In this document: piece by piece, positions 8,219 to 19,023 of the stretch
Numbering within the stretch: position 1 is the first letter of the stretch
How the letters are laid out: each line of letters begins with the position of its first letter
From: Actomonas aquatica
GTDB taxonomy: Bacteria; Verrucomicrobiota; Verrucomicrobiia; Opitutales; Opitutaceae
Assembly (NCBI RefSeq): GCF_019679435.2
Contig: NZ_CP139781.1
Location: 4,770,001-4,834,000, forward strand
Length of the DNA stretch: 64,000 nucleotides
Reading direction: 5' to 3'
Notes under the pieces: generated by a model
What the model saw: only the letters and a program-made list of their open reading frames with translations
Database searches by the model: none
What the model was told of the DNA's origin: nothing
Program-made: the position numbers and the translations under genes

Positions 8219-10129
8219 ATGCAATTCATCTCTCCGCGCTGGAAGGTCGCCTGTATGGCAGGTGTGACGACCTTGTTGTTTAACCCCTCGCTTATGGCTA
8301 AACCCGATACCATGAACCGCGACGAGATCGCGGAGGACTACAAATGGGACTTTTCTCAGATCTATCCGAACTGGGAAGCGTGGGAGGCGGACATGGCGGT
8401 GTTGGACGGCCTCATCGACGACTATGCGGCGTTGCAGGGCACGCTGGCGAGTGGGCCGGAGGCGTTGGTGCGGGCCTCGGAGTTGTCCGACGACATCGGT
8501 CGGTTGCAGTTTAAACTCTACCGCTATCCGCAGCTGCAGCGTGACGTGGACACGCGCAACACCGAGATTTCGGGGCGCTTCCAGCGCGTGACGGCCTTGT
8601 TTGCCAAGCTCGGCACGGCCGCGTCGTGGTTCACGCCGGAGTTGCTCGAGGTCGGCTACGGCACGGTGGGCGAGTGGCTCAACTCCGAGCCGAAGCTGGC
8701 GCCATATCGTTTCCCGATCGAGGAAGCGTTCCGCCAGGCTGAGCACACGCTCGATGCGGACGGTGAGCGTCTGATGTCCTACTCCTCGCAGTTCTCGGGC
8801 ACGCCGCGCACGATCTATCAGGAGCTGAGCACTTCGGATATCGATTTCCCGGAGGTCGAACTCTCCACCGGCGAGAAGGTGAAACTGTCCTATGGCGGTT
8901 ACTCGCGGACGCTGAACACCGCGCGCAATCAGGCCGATCGTCAGGCGGCATTTGAGGGCCACTACGAAACCTATGCGGCCAACAGGAACACTTACGCGGC
9001 GATTTACAATGCGAGCCTGCAACGGGATTGGTTTGGCGCGCAGGCGCGCAACTACAGCTCGACCTTGGAGGCCGCACTCGACGGCAACAACGTGCCGGTC
9101 GACGTCTACAAAACCCTGGTCGAAACCGTGCGCGGCGGCACGGAGCCGTTGCAGCGTTACGTGAAGATCCGGGCCAAGATGCTCGGGCTCGACAGCTACC
9201 ACCTCTACGACGGCTCGCTGCCGCTCCTGGAGGACGACCGCGTGTATCCCTACGACGACGTGAAGGACACGGTGCTCGAGTCGGTCGCGCCGCTCGGTGA
9301 AGCCTATCAGCAGAAAATGGCGGCCCTGCTCAACAACCGTCGCCTCGACGTTTATGAAAACGAAGGCAAGCGCAGCGGCGCCTACAGTGCCGGCGTGTAT
9401 GGGGTGGGGCCCTACATGCTGATGAACTACAACGACACGATGGATGCCGTGTTCACCTTCGCGCATGAGATGGGGCATTCGATGCACACGGAGCTGGCTT
9501 ACGAAACCCAGCCTTTCGCGACGGCCAGCTACACCATCTTTGTGGCCGAGGTTGCTTCGACCACCAATGAACGGTTCCTTCTCGAGTTGTTGCTCAGCCG
9601 CACGGAGGACCCGAAGGAGCGTTTCCTCCTCCTACAACAGGCGATCGATGACATCGTGGGCACCTTCTACACCCAGGTGATGTTTGCCGACTACGAGTGG
9701 CAGGCGCACCAGAAGGTGGAGCAAGGGCAGCCGATCACGCCGGACAGCCTATCGGAAATCTATATGGGTCTGCTTGAGGACTACTATGGCGATGCGGTGG
9801 CCAAGGATGAACTCTACCGCTACACGTGGACGCGCATCCCGCACTTCTTCAACTCGCCGTATTATGTTTACCAATACGCGACCTGCTTCGCCTCGTCGGC
9901 GCAGGTTTACAAGGCGATGACGACCGGCACCGCCGAAGAAAAAGCGGCGGCGACGGAGCGTTACCTCGACCTGCTGCGCAGCGGCGGCAACGACCACCCG
10001 ATGGAGCAGCTGCGCAAGGCGGGGGTCGACCTGTCGGATCCGGCGACCATCCAAGCGGTGGTCGACCAGATGTCCGATCTGGTGGACCGCCTCGAAGTCG
10101 AAGCCGAACGCATTCAGAGCTCGAGCTGA
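8219..10129 (+). CDS. pepF: M3 family oligoendopeptidase F, apparently exported
   Basis: A 636-aa zinc metallopeptidase that cleaves short peptides. The active-site motif HEMGHS (about residue 418) carries the two zinc His residues and the catalytic Glu; the third ligand lies in FVAEVASTTNE (about 445). The N-terminal half shows the usual helical M3 oligoendopeptidase order (WDFSQIYPNWEAWEAD, then FKLYRYPQLQRDV). The protein starts with a basic and hydrophobic stretch ending SLMAK (about residues 1-27) that reads as a signal peptide. This is unusual, since most PepF proteins are cytosolic. A later start at MAKPDTMNRDE would give a cytosolic form. A strong terminator follows at 10164. Confidence 0.93.
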   Translation: MQFISPRWKVACMAGVTTLLFNPSLMAKPDTMNRDEIAEDYKWDFSQIYPNWEAWEADMAVLDGLIDDYAALQGTLASGPEALVRASELSDDIGRLQFKLYRYPQLQRDVDTRNTEISGRFQRVTALFAKLGTAASWFTPELLEVGYGTVGEWLNSEPKLAPYRFPIEEAFRQAEHTLDADGERLMSYSSQFSGTPRTIYQELSTSDIDFPEVELSTGEKVKLSYGGYSRTLNTARNQADRQAAFEGHYETYAANRNTYAAIYNASLQRDWFGAQARNYSSTLEAALDGNNVPVDVYKTLVETVRGGTEPLQRYVKIRAKMLGLDSYHLYDGSLPLLEDDRVYPYDDVKDTVLESVAPLGEAYQQKMAALLNNRRLDVYENEGKRSGAYSAGVYGVGPYMLMNYNDTMDAVFTFAHEMGHSMHTELAYETQPFATASYTIFVAEVASTTNERFLLELLLSRTEDPKERFLLLQQAIDDIVGTFYTQVMFADYEWQAHQKVEQGQPITPDSLSEIYMGLLEDYYGDAVAKDELYRYTWTRIPHFFNSPYYVYQYATCFASSAQVYKAMTTGTAEEKAAATERYLDLLRSGGNDHPMEQLRKAGVDLSDPATIQAVVDQMSDLVDRLEVEAERIQSSS

Positions 10130-10163
10130 CGCCCGGCGGGTTTTTTCAACCGCCAAGAACGTC

Positions 10164-10191
10164 AAAAGCCTCCCGATGGGGAGGCTTTTTT
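10164..10191. terminator. Bidirectional rho-independent terminator
   Basis: GCCTCCC (10168-10174) pairs with GGGAGGC (10179-10185) around the loop GATG, with four As before and six Ts after. It sits between the convergent pepF and corA genes and could stop both transcripts. Confidence 0.9.
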
Positions 10192-10231
10192 GTTGGTGAA
10201 CCGGGCTCGGTGAGCGGCTGTTTTGTTGCTT

Positions 10232-11203
10232 TTACAGCCAGCCGCGGCGGCGGATGAAGGCGGCCATGCCGGCGGTGCAGGCGACGGTTACGGCCAAGGT
10301 GAGCGGGTAGGCCCAGCCGCTGTCGAGGATGTCCATGTGCTCGAAGTTCATGCCGAACCAGCCGCCGATGAGCAGCGGCGGAATGGAGAGTGCGGTGAGC
10401 GAGGTGAGCACACGGATGCCTTCGGAGGCTTCGTGGCTGGAGCGGTTGAGGAAGACGCGGAAGGACAAGATGAGCTGGTCGGACCAGCCGGAGGCCTGCG
10501 ATTCGAGCCGCTGCATTTCTTCCCCGAGATCGCGCAGGTAGGGCAGAATGACTTTGCGGATGAACTTGGTTTTACCGCGGGAAAGTTCGCTGACGGTCTG
10601 TCGCTGCGGGCGCACGATCTGGCGCAGTTGAGCGAGCTCCTTGCGCAGGTCGAGCACGCGCGGGAAGAGGTCTTCGGGCGTGCCTTCGTGGAGGGCGTCC
10701 CATTCGATGTCCTCGAGTTCCTGACGCAGCTCGGCGAGGGCCGGTTGGTAGGCGTCGACCATGTAGTCCAGGATGGTGTGGGCAAAACGATCGGGGCCGC
10801 GAACGAGGCGTTTGGGCGTGCGCACAAACTTGTCGATGGCGGCCTGCACCGGACGCAGGGGCTGATGGTGGAAGGTGAGCAGGAAGTTCTTCCCGATGAT
10901 GAGATCGAGTTCGGTGGTGGTGAACTTGTCGGTGCGAGAGTAGTCGACCGCGTGCATGACGAGGTGCAGGTAGTCGTCGTAGATCTCGAGTTTGGGGAAG
11001 GGGTTGTCGGAGGCGCAGTCCTCGATGACGAGCGGGTGCAATTGCAGGAGGTCCTGCATGATGCGCTTCACGTGTTTCTCCGCCGGGTTGACCATGTCGA
11101 TCCACATCATGACCCCCGGCTCTTCGCGTAACGCCGCCAGCGTGCTCGTGGGCGGATTCTCCACGGCGAGGCGGTTGTGACGGTAGATGAGGGAGGTGAC
11201 CAC
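10232..11203 (-). CDS. corA: CorA-type Mg2+/Co2+ transporter, copy 1
   Basis: A 323-aa CorA family divalent cation channel of the inner membrane. The long soluble funnel domain includes HPLVIEDCAS and LHLVMHAVDY, and the acidic helix QELEDIEWDALHEG. Two C-terminal membrane helices follow (about 262-285 and 296-315). The signature GMN is present as GGWFGMNFEHMD in the loop between them. The C-terminus IRRRGWL is basic, as is common. A similar second copy ends 125 bases upstream on the same strand, so the pair arose by tandem duplication and divergence. The intervening gap carries two 7-bp repeat arrays. Confidence 0.96.
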   Translation of the reverse strand: MVTSLIYRHNRLAVENPPTSTLAALREEPGVMMWIDMVNPAEKHVKRIMQDLLQLHPLVIEDCASDNPFPKLEIYDDYLHLVMHAVDYSRTDKFTTTELDLIIGKNFLLTFHHQPLRPVQAAIDKFVRTPKRLVRGPDRFAHTILDYMVDAYQPALAELRQELEDIEWDALHEGTPEDLFPRVLDLRKELAQLRQIVRPQRQTVSELSRGKTKFIRKVILPYLRDLGEEMQRLESQASGWSDQLILSFRVFLNRSSHEASEGIRVLTSLTALSIPPLLIGGWFGMNFEHMDILDSGWAYPLTLAVTVACTAGMAAFIRRRGWL

Positions 11204-11209
11204 GGGTGG

Positions 11210-11244
11210 AAGTAAGAAGTAGGATGTATGAAGTAAGAAGTGGA
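11210..11244. repeat. Heptamer tandem repeat array, AAGTAAG type
   Basis: Five exact 7-base steps are readable: AAGTAAG, AAGTAGG, ATGTATG, AAGTAAG, AAGTGGA. It begins 6 bases before the corA copy 1 start codon (in transcription sense). Confidence 0.9.
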
Positions 11245-11280
11245 GTCAGCGGCGCCGACTTGGCGCGGGGGGGGCTGTTT

Positions 11281-11312
11281 CTTGAGACTTGAAACTTGAA
11301 TGTTGATACTTG
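11281..11312. repeat. Heptamer tandem repeat array, CTTGAAA type
   Basis: Steps CTTGAGA, CTTGAAA, CTTGAAT, GTTGATA, CTTGCG keep a period of 7. It is a different unit from the neighbouring array at 11210 but lies in the same gap between the two corA genes. Confidence 0.88.
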
Positions 11313-11328
11313 CGCGGCGGAGCCGCGC

Positions 11329-12297
11329 TTAGATCCAGCGGCGTTTTTTGCACCACCACCACATGGTGCCGGAGACGGCGAGGGTGAGGAGGAGGACGAC
11401 CGGGTAGCCGGCGGCGGTGTGCAGCTCGGGCATGTGGTTGAAGTTCATGCCAAACCAGGTGCCGATGACCATGGCGGGCAGGGTGATGGCGGTAAGGGCG
11501 GTAAGGACTTTGATGCCTTCGTTGGCTTGGAAGCCGGACTTGGACAGGAAGAGGTCGAAGGCGATGAGCAGCTGATCGGAGAAGGTGATGGCACGCTCGT
11601 TGATGCGCACGAGGTTGTCCTTCAAGTCGCGGAAGTAGGGCAGCATGACCGGCCGGATGAGGTCGGATTCACCGAGGGCGAGGCGGTTGATGACGTCGCG
11701 CTGCGGAGCGATGATGCGACGCAAGTGGGCCAACTCCTCGCGGGTTTCGAGCAGGGTGGGAATGAGGTCCTTTTGCTCGGGTGAAAGCAGCTCGGCCTCG
11801 ATGTCCTCCAACTCCTCGCGGAACTCGTCGGTGACGGGTTGGTAGAGGTCGATGATGGCATCGAGGACGTAGTGGGCGATGCGATCGGGGGCCTTGGCAA
11901 AGGGGGCGGTGGTCTTGCGGCAGCGATCGAGCACGCCGTCGACGGCTTTGAGTTCGGCACGGCGGAACGTGACGACGAAGTTTTTGCCGAGGAAGAGATC
12001 GAGCTCGGTGGTGTTGAACTTCTCCGTGCGGGTGAAGTCGACCGCGTGCATGACGATGAAGAGGTAATCGTCGTAGTCTTCGAGCTTGGGCACATCGGTC
12101 GGCGTCACGCAGTCCTCGATGGCGAGCGGGTGAAAGGCGAAGAGGGTTTCGAGGACGTCGCGGATCTCCTCGGGCGTGGGGTCGCTGAGGTCGACCCAGA
12201 GGAAGAGTCCCTTGTCGGCGCGCACGAGTCGCAGGGCATCGAGCTCGAGGTCGGTGCCGACGACTTTGCCATCGCTGAAGACGAAGGAGGAGATCAT
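11329..12297 (-). CDS. corA: CorA-type Mg2+/Co2+ transporter, copy 2
   Basis: A 322-aa paralogue of the neighbouring CorA. It keeps the same order: funnel domain with HPLAIEDCVTPTDVPKLE and LFIVMHAVDFTR, acidic helix REELEDIEAELLSPEQ, then two C-terminal membrane helices joined by GTWFGMNFNHMPE with the GMN signature. The C-terminal tail CKKRRWI is basic. The two copies share many blocks (IEDC, VMHAVD, TTELDL, GKNF) but are clearly diverged, so this is an old duplication. It is upstream of copy 1 and may be cotranscribed with it and with the EIIA gene further upstream. Confidence 0.96.
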   Translation of the reverse strand: MISSFVFSDGKVVGTDLELDALRLVRADKGLFLWVDLSDPTPEEIRDVLETLFAFHPLAIEDCVTPTDVPKLEDYDDYLFIVMHAVDFTRTEKFNTTELDLFLGKNFVVTFRRAELKAVDGVLDRCRKTTAPFAKAPDRIAHYVLDAIIDLYQPVTDEFREELEDIEAELLSPEQKDLIPTLLETREELAHLRRIIAPQRDVINRLALGESDLIRPVMLPYFRDLKDNLVRINERAITFSDQLLIAFDLFLSKSGFQANEGIKVLTALTAITLPAMVIGTWFGMNFNHMPELHTAAGYPVVLLLTLAVSGTMWWWCKKRRWI

Positions 12298-12311
12298 CGC
12301 GGTGGAAGAAA

Positions 12312-12343
12312 GCGGAAATGCCGAAACGCGGAAACGCTGAAAT
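12312..12343. repeat. GCTGAAA-type degenerate tandem repeat array
   Basis: Four exact 8-base steps: GCGGAAAT, GCCGAAAC, GCGGAAAC, GCTGAAAT. It lies in the 62-base gap between the EIIA gene and corA copy 2. Confidence 0.88.
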
Positions 12344-12359
12344 TGAGCAGCGGGGGCGT

Positions 12360-12824
12360 TTACAGCTTCGCCTCGGCGTCGGTGACGGCGGCGATGAATT
12401 CGGCGGGGGTCTCGGCTTCGAGCAAGGCGGTGCGCAGGGCGGGCTGCTTGACCAGTTTGCAGAGGCGGCTGACGAGGGAAAGGTAGGCGGTGGGATCCTT
12501 CTTGGGGGTGCCGAGCAGGAACATGAGTTTCACGTGTTCGTCGGCTTTCTCGAAATAGATGCCGCGGTCGTGGCGACCGACGGCGAGCAAGGTTTCCTTG
12601 AGGTGATCGGTGCGGGCGTGCGGCAGGGCGACGCTGTTACCGAGACAGGTGGAGTCGAGGCGTTCGCGCGCGAGCAGGTCTTTGTAGAAGCCCTTGTAGT
12701 TGGTCATCGCCTCATGCGATTCCAACAGGCCGGCAACCTGGGCGAGCGCGGTCGTGCGACGCGCGCTGCGCACGTTCAAATCGATGCGAGCAGGATCGAG
12801 GAGATCGGAAATTCGAACTGCCAT
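12360..12824 (-). CDS. PTS EIIA type 2 domain protein (PtsN-like)
   Basis: A 154-aa single-domain phosphotransferase protein of the fructose/mannitol EIIA fold. The phosphorylation site is the His in NSVALPHARTDHL (about residue 73). LLARERLDSTC precedes it and VKLMFLLGTPKKDPTAYL follows, both typical of the family. The start at MAVRISDLLDP was chosen over an upstream in-frame ATG because the family begins with this strand and helix. No EIIB or EIIC is adjacent, so a regulatory PtsN-like role is more likely than sugar transport. It is the first gene of a possible operon with the two corA genes, which would fit regulation of ion transport; that is inference. Confidence 0.9.
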   Translation of the reverse strand: MAVRISDLLDPARIDLNVRSARRTTALAQVAGLLESHEAMTNYKGFYKDLLARERLDSTCLGNSVALPHARTDHLKETLLAVGRHDRGIYFEKADEHVKLMFLLGTPKKDPTAYLSLVSRLCKLVKQPALRTALLEAETPAEFIAAVTDAEAKL

Positions 12825-13128
12825 GGCGAAGGTGATTTGAGGAGGGACGGTGGGCTGAGACCGAACCCGCTTCGCCAGAGTCACCAGATACAGGAACGCC
12901 GGCTACCGCAGGTTCGGCTGCGGAGGCAGAGGATCGGTATCTTCTGGTTCGAGGAGGTGATTCACGGCGGTGAAAAGAGAGGAAGGTAAAGGAGGCTGCA
13001 GGCGTGGCGGAGAGTCAACTGTGGCGTGGGAGAGCGCGGGGAAAATGTTGCGGGTGGGGAGGCGGTGCTTGCCGAGGCAGGGATGTCTCGGCCACGGGAG
13101 GGGGAGGTGGGTGGCGGAGGGGCAGCGG

Positions 13129-13198
13129 AGCGCGAGTAAACTCGCAGCCTACATGGTGGGGGCGAACACGGAATGTAGGCTGCGAGCTTGCTCGCGCT
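13129..13198. repeat. Paired REP-like element (inverted copies)
   Basis: The arms 13129-13154 and 13173-13198 are inverted copies matching at 24 of 26 positions, with an 18-base loop. Each arm is itself palindromic (GCGAG-TAAA-CTCGC on the left, GCGAG-CTTG-CTCGC on the right) followed by the tail AGCCTACAT. This nested arrangement is typical of paired REP (BIME-like) elements. Confidence 0.85.
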
Positions 13199-13237
13199 GC
13201 GGTGGGGCGGGGTTGCGTGCCGAGAGGCAAGGTGGCG

Positions 13238-13259
13238 TGCCGCAAGCGGCAGCCCTACA
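13238..13259 (+). repeat. Single REP-like element, second stem sequence
   Basis: The hairpin TGCCGC-AAG-CGGCA is followed by the tail GCCCTACA. The architecture matches the element at 13129 but the stem sequence is different. Confidence 0.65.
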
Positions 13260-13318
13260 GGTGGAAGGGTGGATGCCACGGCCACAGGAAGACGCGTCGA
13301 GCTGAGAGGCACATGGGA

Positions 13319-13342
13319 GCGGCCGACACGGCCGCTGCTACA
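13319..13342 (+). repeat. Single REP-like element, third stem sequence
   Basis: GCGGCC-GACAC-GGCCGC forms a perfect 6-bp stem followed by TGCTACA. It ends 15 bases from the stop codon of the GH63 gene and may also limit readthrough. Confidence 0.6.
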
Positions 13343-13356
13343 CTCGGCGTGCGCGG

Positions 13357-16008
13357 CTAGCTTTCGAGGAGGCGGGTGACGAGGGCGGTCCAGCCGGTTT
13401 GGTGGCTGGCGCCGAGGCCCTGGCCGGTGTCGCCGTGGAAGTATTCGTGGAAGAGCACGAGGTCGCGCCAATGCGGATCATTGGCGTAACGGTCGTCGTT
13501 GCCGAGGGAGGGACGGCGGCCGGTCTCGGGATCGGGCAGGAAGAGTTTGCCGAGGCGTTGGGCGAGATCTTCGGCGATCTGCGCGAGGGTGAGGGCGTTG
13601 CCGCTGCCGGTGGGGTATTCGATGGTGAAGTTGTCACCGTAGAAGTGGTGATAACGCTCGAGGGCCTCGATGAAGATGTAGTTGAGCGGGAACCACACGG
13701 GGCCGCGCCAGTTGGAGTTGCCGCCAAACATGAAGGAGGAGGACTCGCCCGGTTCGTAGGACACGCAGTGCGTTTCGTCCCCGGTGTGCATGATGAAGGG
13801 GTCGTCGTAGTGGGCCTTGGACAACGAGCGCAGACCGTAGGGGGAGAGAAATTCGTTCTCATCGAAAACGTAGCGCAGGACGCGGGTGAGGCGTTCGCGC
13901 GACGGGATGGCGAGCAGGTGCAGGCCCTCCTTGCCGCCGTCGGGCGTGAAGTAGGAAATCTGCGCAGCGAGGTCTTTGCGGTTCTCCAAAAACCAGCGGG
14001 TGCGTTGCGCGAAACCGGGGAGTTGGTCGAGGCGGTTGTGGTCGATGAACTCGACGGCGAAGAGCGGGATGATGCCGACCATGGAGCGCACGCGCAGGGG
14101 TTCCGGAGGGCCGTCGGGCGGCAGGTATTGGTCGTAATAAAAACCGTCTTCCTCGTGCCAGAGACCGGTGCCGCCGAGCTCGTTCATGGCATCGGCGATG
14201 GACACGAAGTGTTCGAAGAACTTGGACGCGATGTCTTCGTATTCCGGTTTGGTTTCGGCGAGTTCGAGCGCCATGGCGAGCATGGTGCTGCAGTAGAACG
14301 CCATCCAGGCGGTGCCGTCGGCCTGGGCGAGGGAGCCGCCGATGGGGAGCGGTTTGGAGCGATCGAAGACGCCGATGTTGTCGAGGCCGAGGAAGCCGCC
14401 GCCGAAGAGGTTGTTGCCGTTGGGATCCTTGCGGTTGACCCACCAGGTGAAGTTGAGGAGCAGCTTTTGGAAGGTGCGGGCGAGGAAGAGGGTGTCGCGC
14501 TGGCCGCGGGGGCCGGTGAGTTTGTAGACGCGCCAGCAGGCCCAGGCGTGGACGGGTGGATTGACGTCGGAGAAGTTCCACTCGTAGGCCGGGAGTTGGC
14601 CATTGGGGTGCATATACCATTCGCGCAGGAAGAGGTTGAGTTGCACCTTGGCGAACTCGGGGTCGATCCGCGCGAAGGGGATCATGTGAAAGGCGAGATC
14701 CCACGCCGCATACCACGGGTATTCCCACTTGTCGGGCATGGAGATGACGCGGCGGTTGTAGAGGTGGCGCCATTCGGAGTTGCGGATGGCGTGGCGGCCG
14801 GGCGGGGGCGGCGGTTGGTGCGGATCGCCTTTGAGCCAGTCGGCCACGATGTAGTGGTAAAACTGTTTCGACCAGAGGAGGCCGGCGTAAGCGCGTTCGA
14901 CGACGGTGGCGGCGGCGGGGTCGGTGGGCCGATCGGGCAGGGCGGCGTAGAAGTCGGCCGCCTCTTGTCGCCGTTTTTCGAATACAGCGGTGAAGGTCTC
15001 GCCGAACCACTCAGCGCGCGGCGGGGCGCCGGCGGCCGGGCGGAAGCGGGCGCGCAGCACGTGGGAGGCGCCGGGCTCGAGCGTGACGCTGGCGTGGGCG
15101 GCGCATTTGGTGCCGTGTTGGTCGGGATTGACCGCGTCCGTCTCGCCGTGGATCACGCGGCGGTGAAAGGCGTCCTTGGTGTAGGGCGTGGTGTTGGGGC
15201 TGTTGAAGAGACGCTGGTTGTTGGTCTCGTTGTTGGTGAAATACCAAGGCAGCGCGTCGTCTTCGACGGCGAAGAGCCAGTCCTCGAGCTGCTCGTGTTG
15301 GGCGGCGACGAAGCCGGGGTTTTCGGTGGCGCGGATGGAGGGCGCGGCGAGGCAACCCTCGTGGGCGCAGCCCCAGGACCAGGTGTTGCGAAACCACCAC
15401 GTGGGCAGGAGGTGAAGCGGGGCGGGGTCGGGACCGCGGTTGATGGCTTCGATCTCGATCAGAAGGTCATCGGCGTCGGCTTTGGCGTAGCGGATGAAGA
15501 TATCGAAGTAGCGGTTGTCGGCGAAGGCGTCGGTGTCGGTGAGTTCGAACTCGGGCTGCTCGCGATTGCGACGGCGGTTTTCGGTGACGAGTTGGTCGTA
15601 GGGGAAGACCGACTGCGGATATTTGTAGAGCGCCTGCATCCAGCTGTGGGTGGGCGTGTTCTCGAGGTGGAAGTAGAGTTCTTTGACGTCTTCGCCGTGG
15701 TTGCCCTCGGGGCCGGTGAGGCCGAAGAGCCGTTCCTTGAGGATCGGGTCCTGGCCGTTCCAGAGGGCGAGGGCGAAGCACAGGCGGCCCTCATTGTCGC
15801 AGAGGCCGAGCAAGCCGTCTTCGCCCCAGCGGTAGGCGCGGGCGGCGGCGTGGTCATGGGGGAAATTGCGCCAGGCGTCGCCGTCGGCCGAGTAGTCTTC
15901 GCGCACGGTGCCCCACTGGCGGTCGGCGAGGTAGGGACCCCAGCGTTTCCAGTAGATCTCCCGGCGTTCGTTTTGGTGGAGGCGGTGGCGTTCGGCTTCG
16001 TCGGACAC
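13357..16008 (-). CDS. GH63/MGH1-like glycoside hydrolase
   Basis: An 883-aa predicted glucosidase-type enzyme with an (alpha/alpha)6 barrel. Recognisable blocks are YWKRWGPYLADRQWGTV and RAYRWGEDGLLG at the N-terminus, GLTGPEGNHGEDVKE near 100, then WDLAFHMIPFARIDPEF near 440, QLPAYEWNFSDVNPPVHAW and FLSPYGLRSLS in the catalytic domain, and NYIFIEALERYHHFYGD near the C-terminus. Known relatives act on glucosylglycerate, mannosylglycerate or alpha-glucosides; substrate is unresolved. No signal peptide is evident, so it is probably cytosolic. I chose GTG 16008 (VSDEAERHRLHQNE); the ATG at 16092 lies in the terminator hairpin of the upstream gyrA gene and adds a Cys-rich, unrelated stretch. Confidence 0.88.
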   Translation of the reverse strand: MSDEAERHRLHQNERREIYWKRWGPYLADRQWGTVREDYSADGDAWRNFPHDHAAARAYRWGEDGLLGLCDNEGRLCFALALWNGQDPILKERLFGLTGPEGNHGEDVKELYFHLENTPTHSWMQALYKYPQSVFPYDQLVTENRRRNREQPEFELTDTDAFADNRYFDIFIRYAKADADDLLIEIEAINRGPDPAPLHLLPTWWFRNTWSWGCAHEGCLAAPSIRATENPGFVAAQHEQLEDWLFAVEDDALPWYFTNNETNNQRLFNSPNTTPYTKDAFHRRVIHGETDAVNPDQHGTKCAAHASVTLEPGASHVLRARFRPAAGAPPRAEWFGETFTAVFEKRRQEAADFYAALPDRPTDPAAATVVERAYAGLLWSKQFYHYIVADWLKGDPHQPPPPPGRHAIRNSEWRHLYNRRVISMPDKWEYPWYAAWDLAFHMIPFARIDPEFAKVQLNLFLREWYMHPNGQLPAYEWNFSDVNPPVHAWACWRVYKLTGPRGQRDTLFLARTFQKLLLNFTWWVNRKDPNGNNLFGGGFLGLDNIGVFDRSKPLPIGGSLAQADGTAWMAFYCSTMLAMALELAETKPEYEDIASKFFEHFVSIADAMNELGGTGLWHEEDGFYYDQYLPPDGPPEPLRVRSMVGIIPLFAVEFIDHNRLDQLPGFAQRTRWFLENRKDLAAQISYFTPDGGKEGLHLLAIPSRERLTRVLRYVFDENEFLSPYGLRSLSKAHYDDPFIMHTGDETHCVSYEPGESSSFMFGGNSNWRGPVWFPLNYIFIEALERYHHFYGDNFTIEYPTGSGNALTLAQIAEDLAQRLGKLFLPDPETGRRPSLGNDDRYANDPHWRDLVLFHEYFHGDTGQGLGASHQTGWTALVTRLLES

Positions 16009-16090
16009 AGGCGTTGAGAATATGGAGCAATGACACCGGAAGCAAATTCCAGTTCGAGGTGGGCAGACAGATTGCCCGGCAAGCAGATAC

Positions 16091-16123
16091 AAAATCGCCG
16101 CGGTGGGGTGACCGCGGCGATTT
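16091..16123 (-). terminator. Terminator of the gyrase operon
   Basis: A perfect 13-bp stem pairs 16092-16104 with 16111-16123 around a 6-base loop. Read on the minus strand it ends in TTTTGTAT. It lies about 20 bases beyond the gyrA stop, so gyrA is the last gene of its transcript. Confidence 0.85.
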
Positions 16124-16143
16124 GATGTAGAGTTGGATTAGGT

Positions 16144-18741
<2,598 letters not shown>

Positions 18742-18748
18742 GGGTTAC

Positions 18749-18783
18749 GAATGGGGAATGGAGAGTGGTGAAGAGTGAAATCA
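18749..18783. repeat. Heptamer tandem repeat array, GAATGGG type
   Basis: Five 7-base steps are readable: GAATGGG, GAATGGA, GAGTGGT, GAAGAGT, GAAATCA. It begins 7 bases upstream of the gyrA ATG on the minus strand and fills the hicA-gyrA gap. Confidence 0.85.
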
Positions 18784-18794
18784 GACGGGGAAGG

Positions 18795-19001
18795 TCAGAG
18801 ATCGGCTTCGGTGAGCTGGGCGGTTTTTAAAAGATGGTGGAGGAGTCCGGTTTTGAGAGGCTGGTTGCCGTGGACGGGGACGACGAGGCGCTCGCGGTGG
18901 CCGGGTTTGCCGAGGATGTGGTGGCTGCCTTGGATGCGTTTGAGTTGCCAACCATGGTGTTCAGCGGTGCGCACGAAGTCTTTGCCGGAGATTTGCTTCA
19001 T
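18795..19001 (-). CDS. hicA: HicA-type mRNA interferase toxin
   Basis: A 68-aa toxin of the HicA family, a double-stranded-RNA-binding-like fold that cleaves mRNA. The start MKQISGKDFVRTAEHHGW and the core RIQGSHHILGKPG are characteristic; the His after GS is the expected catalytic residue. The full family length is present with no sign of decay. HicB is encoded 75 bases upstream on the same strand, and a perfect palindrome (19024-19037) lies in that gap. Unusually, the pair lies between gyrB and gyrA, so toxin expression may be tied to gyrase expression. Confidence 0.93.
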   Translation of the reverse strand: MKQISGKDFVRTAEHHGWQLKRIQGSHHILGKPGHRERLVVPVHGNQPLKTGLLHHLLKTAQLTEADL

Positions 19002-19023
19002 GCTGGTTCAGTTTAAGACAGAT

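Larger units (their letters stand above)
12825..13356. other. Gene-free 532-base region with hairpin repeats
   Basis: No reading frame here looks like a real protein. The left part (12825-13120) is G-rich without recognised structure. The right part holds the REP-like hairpin elements annotated separately. It separates the EIIA gene start from the 3' end of the GH63 gene. Confidence 0.6.

Noticed and set aside
13129-13342. CRISPR array
   Set aside because: Repeats differ in sequence, are inverted rather than direct, and no cas genes are present.
12970-13360. Overlapping frames in the gene-free region before GH63
   Set aside because: They run through inverted repeats and simple G-rich sequence; frames on both strands are equally long and none has a convincing start.
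13399-16017. Long plus-strand open frame of 872 codons opposite the GH63 gene
   Set aside because: It is a mirror of a clear GH63 protein on the minus strand; composition is Gly, Glu and Val-rich without domains, as expected for antisense frames in GC-rich DNA.
16009-16092. Upstream ATG extension of the GH63 gene
   Set aside because: It begins in the gyrA terminator hairpin and adds a Cys-rich stretch unlike the family N-terminus.
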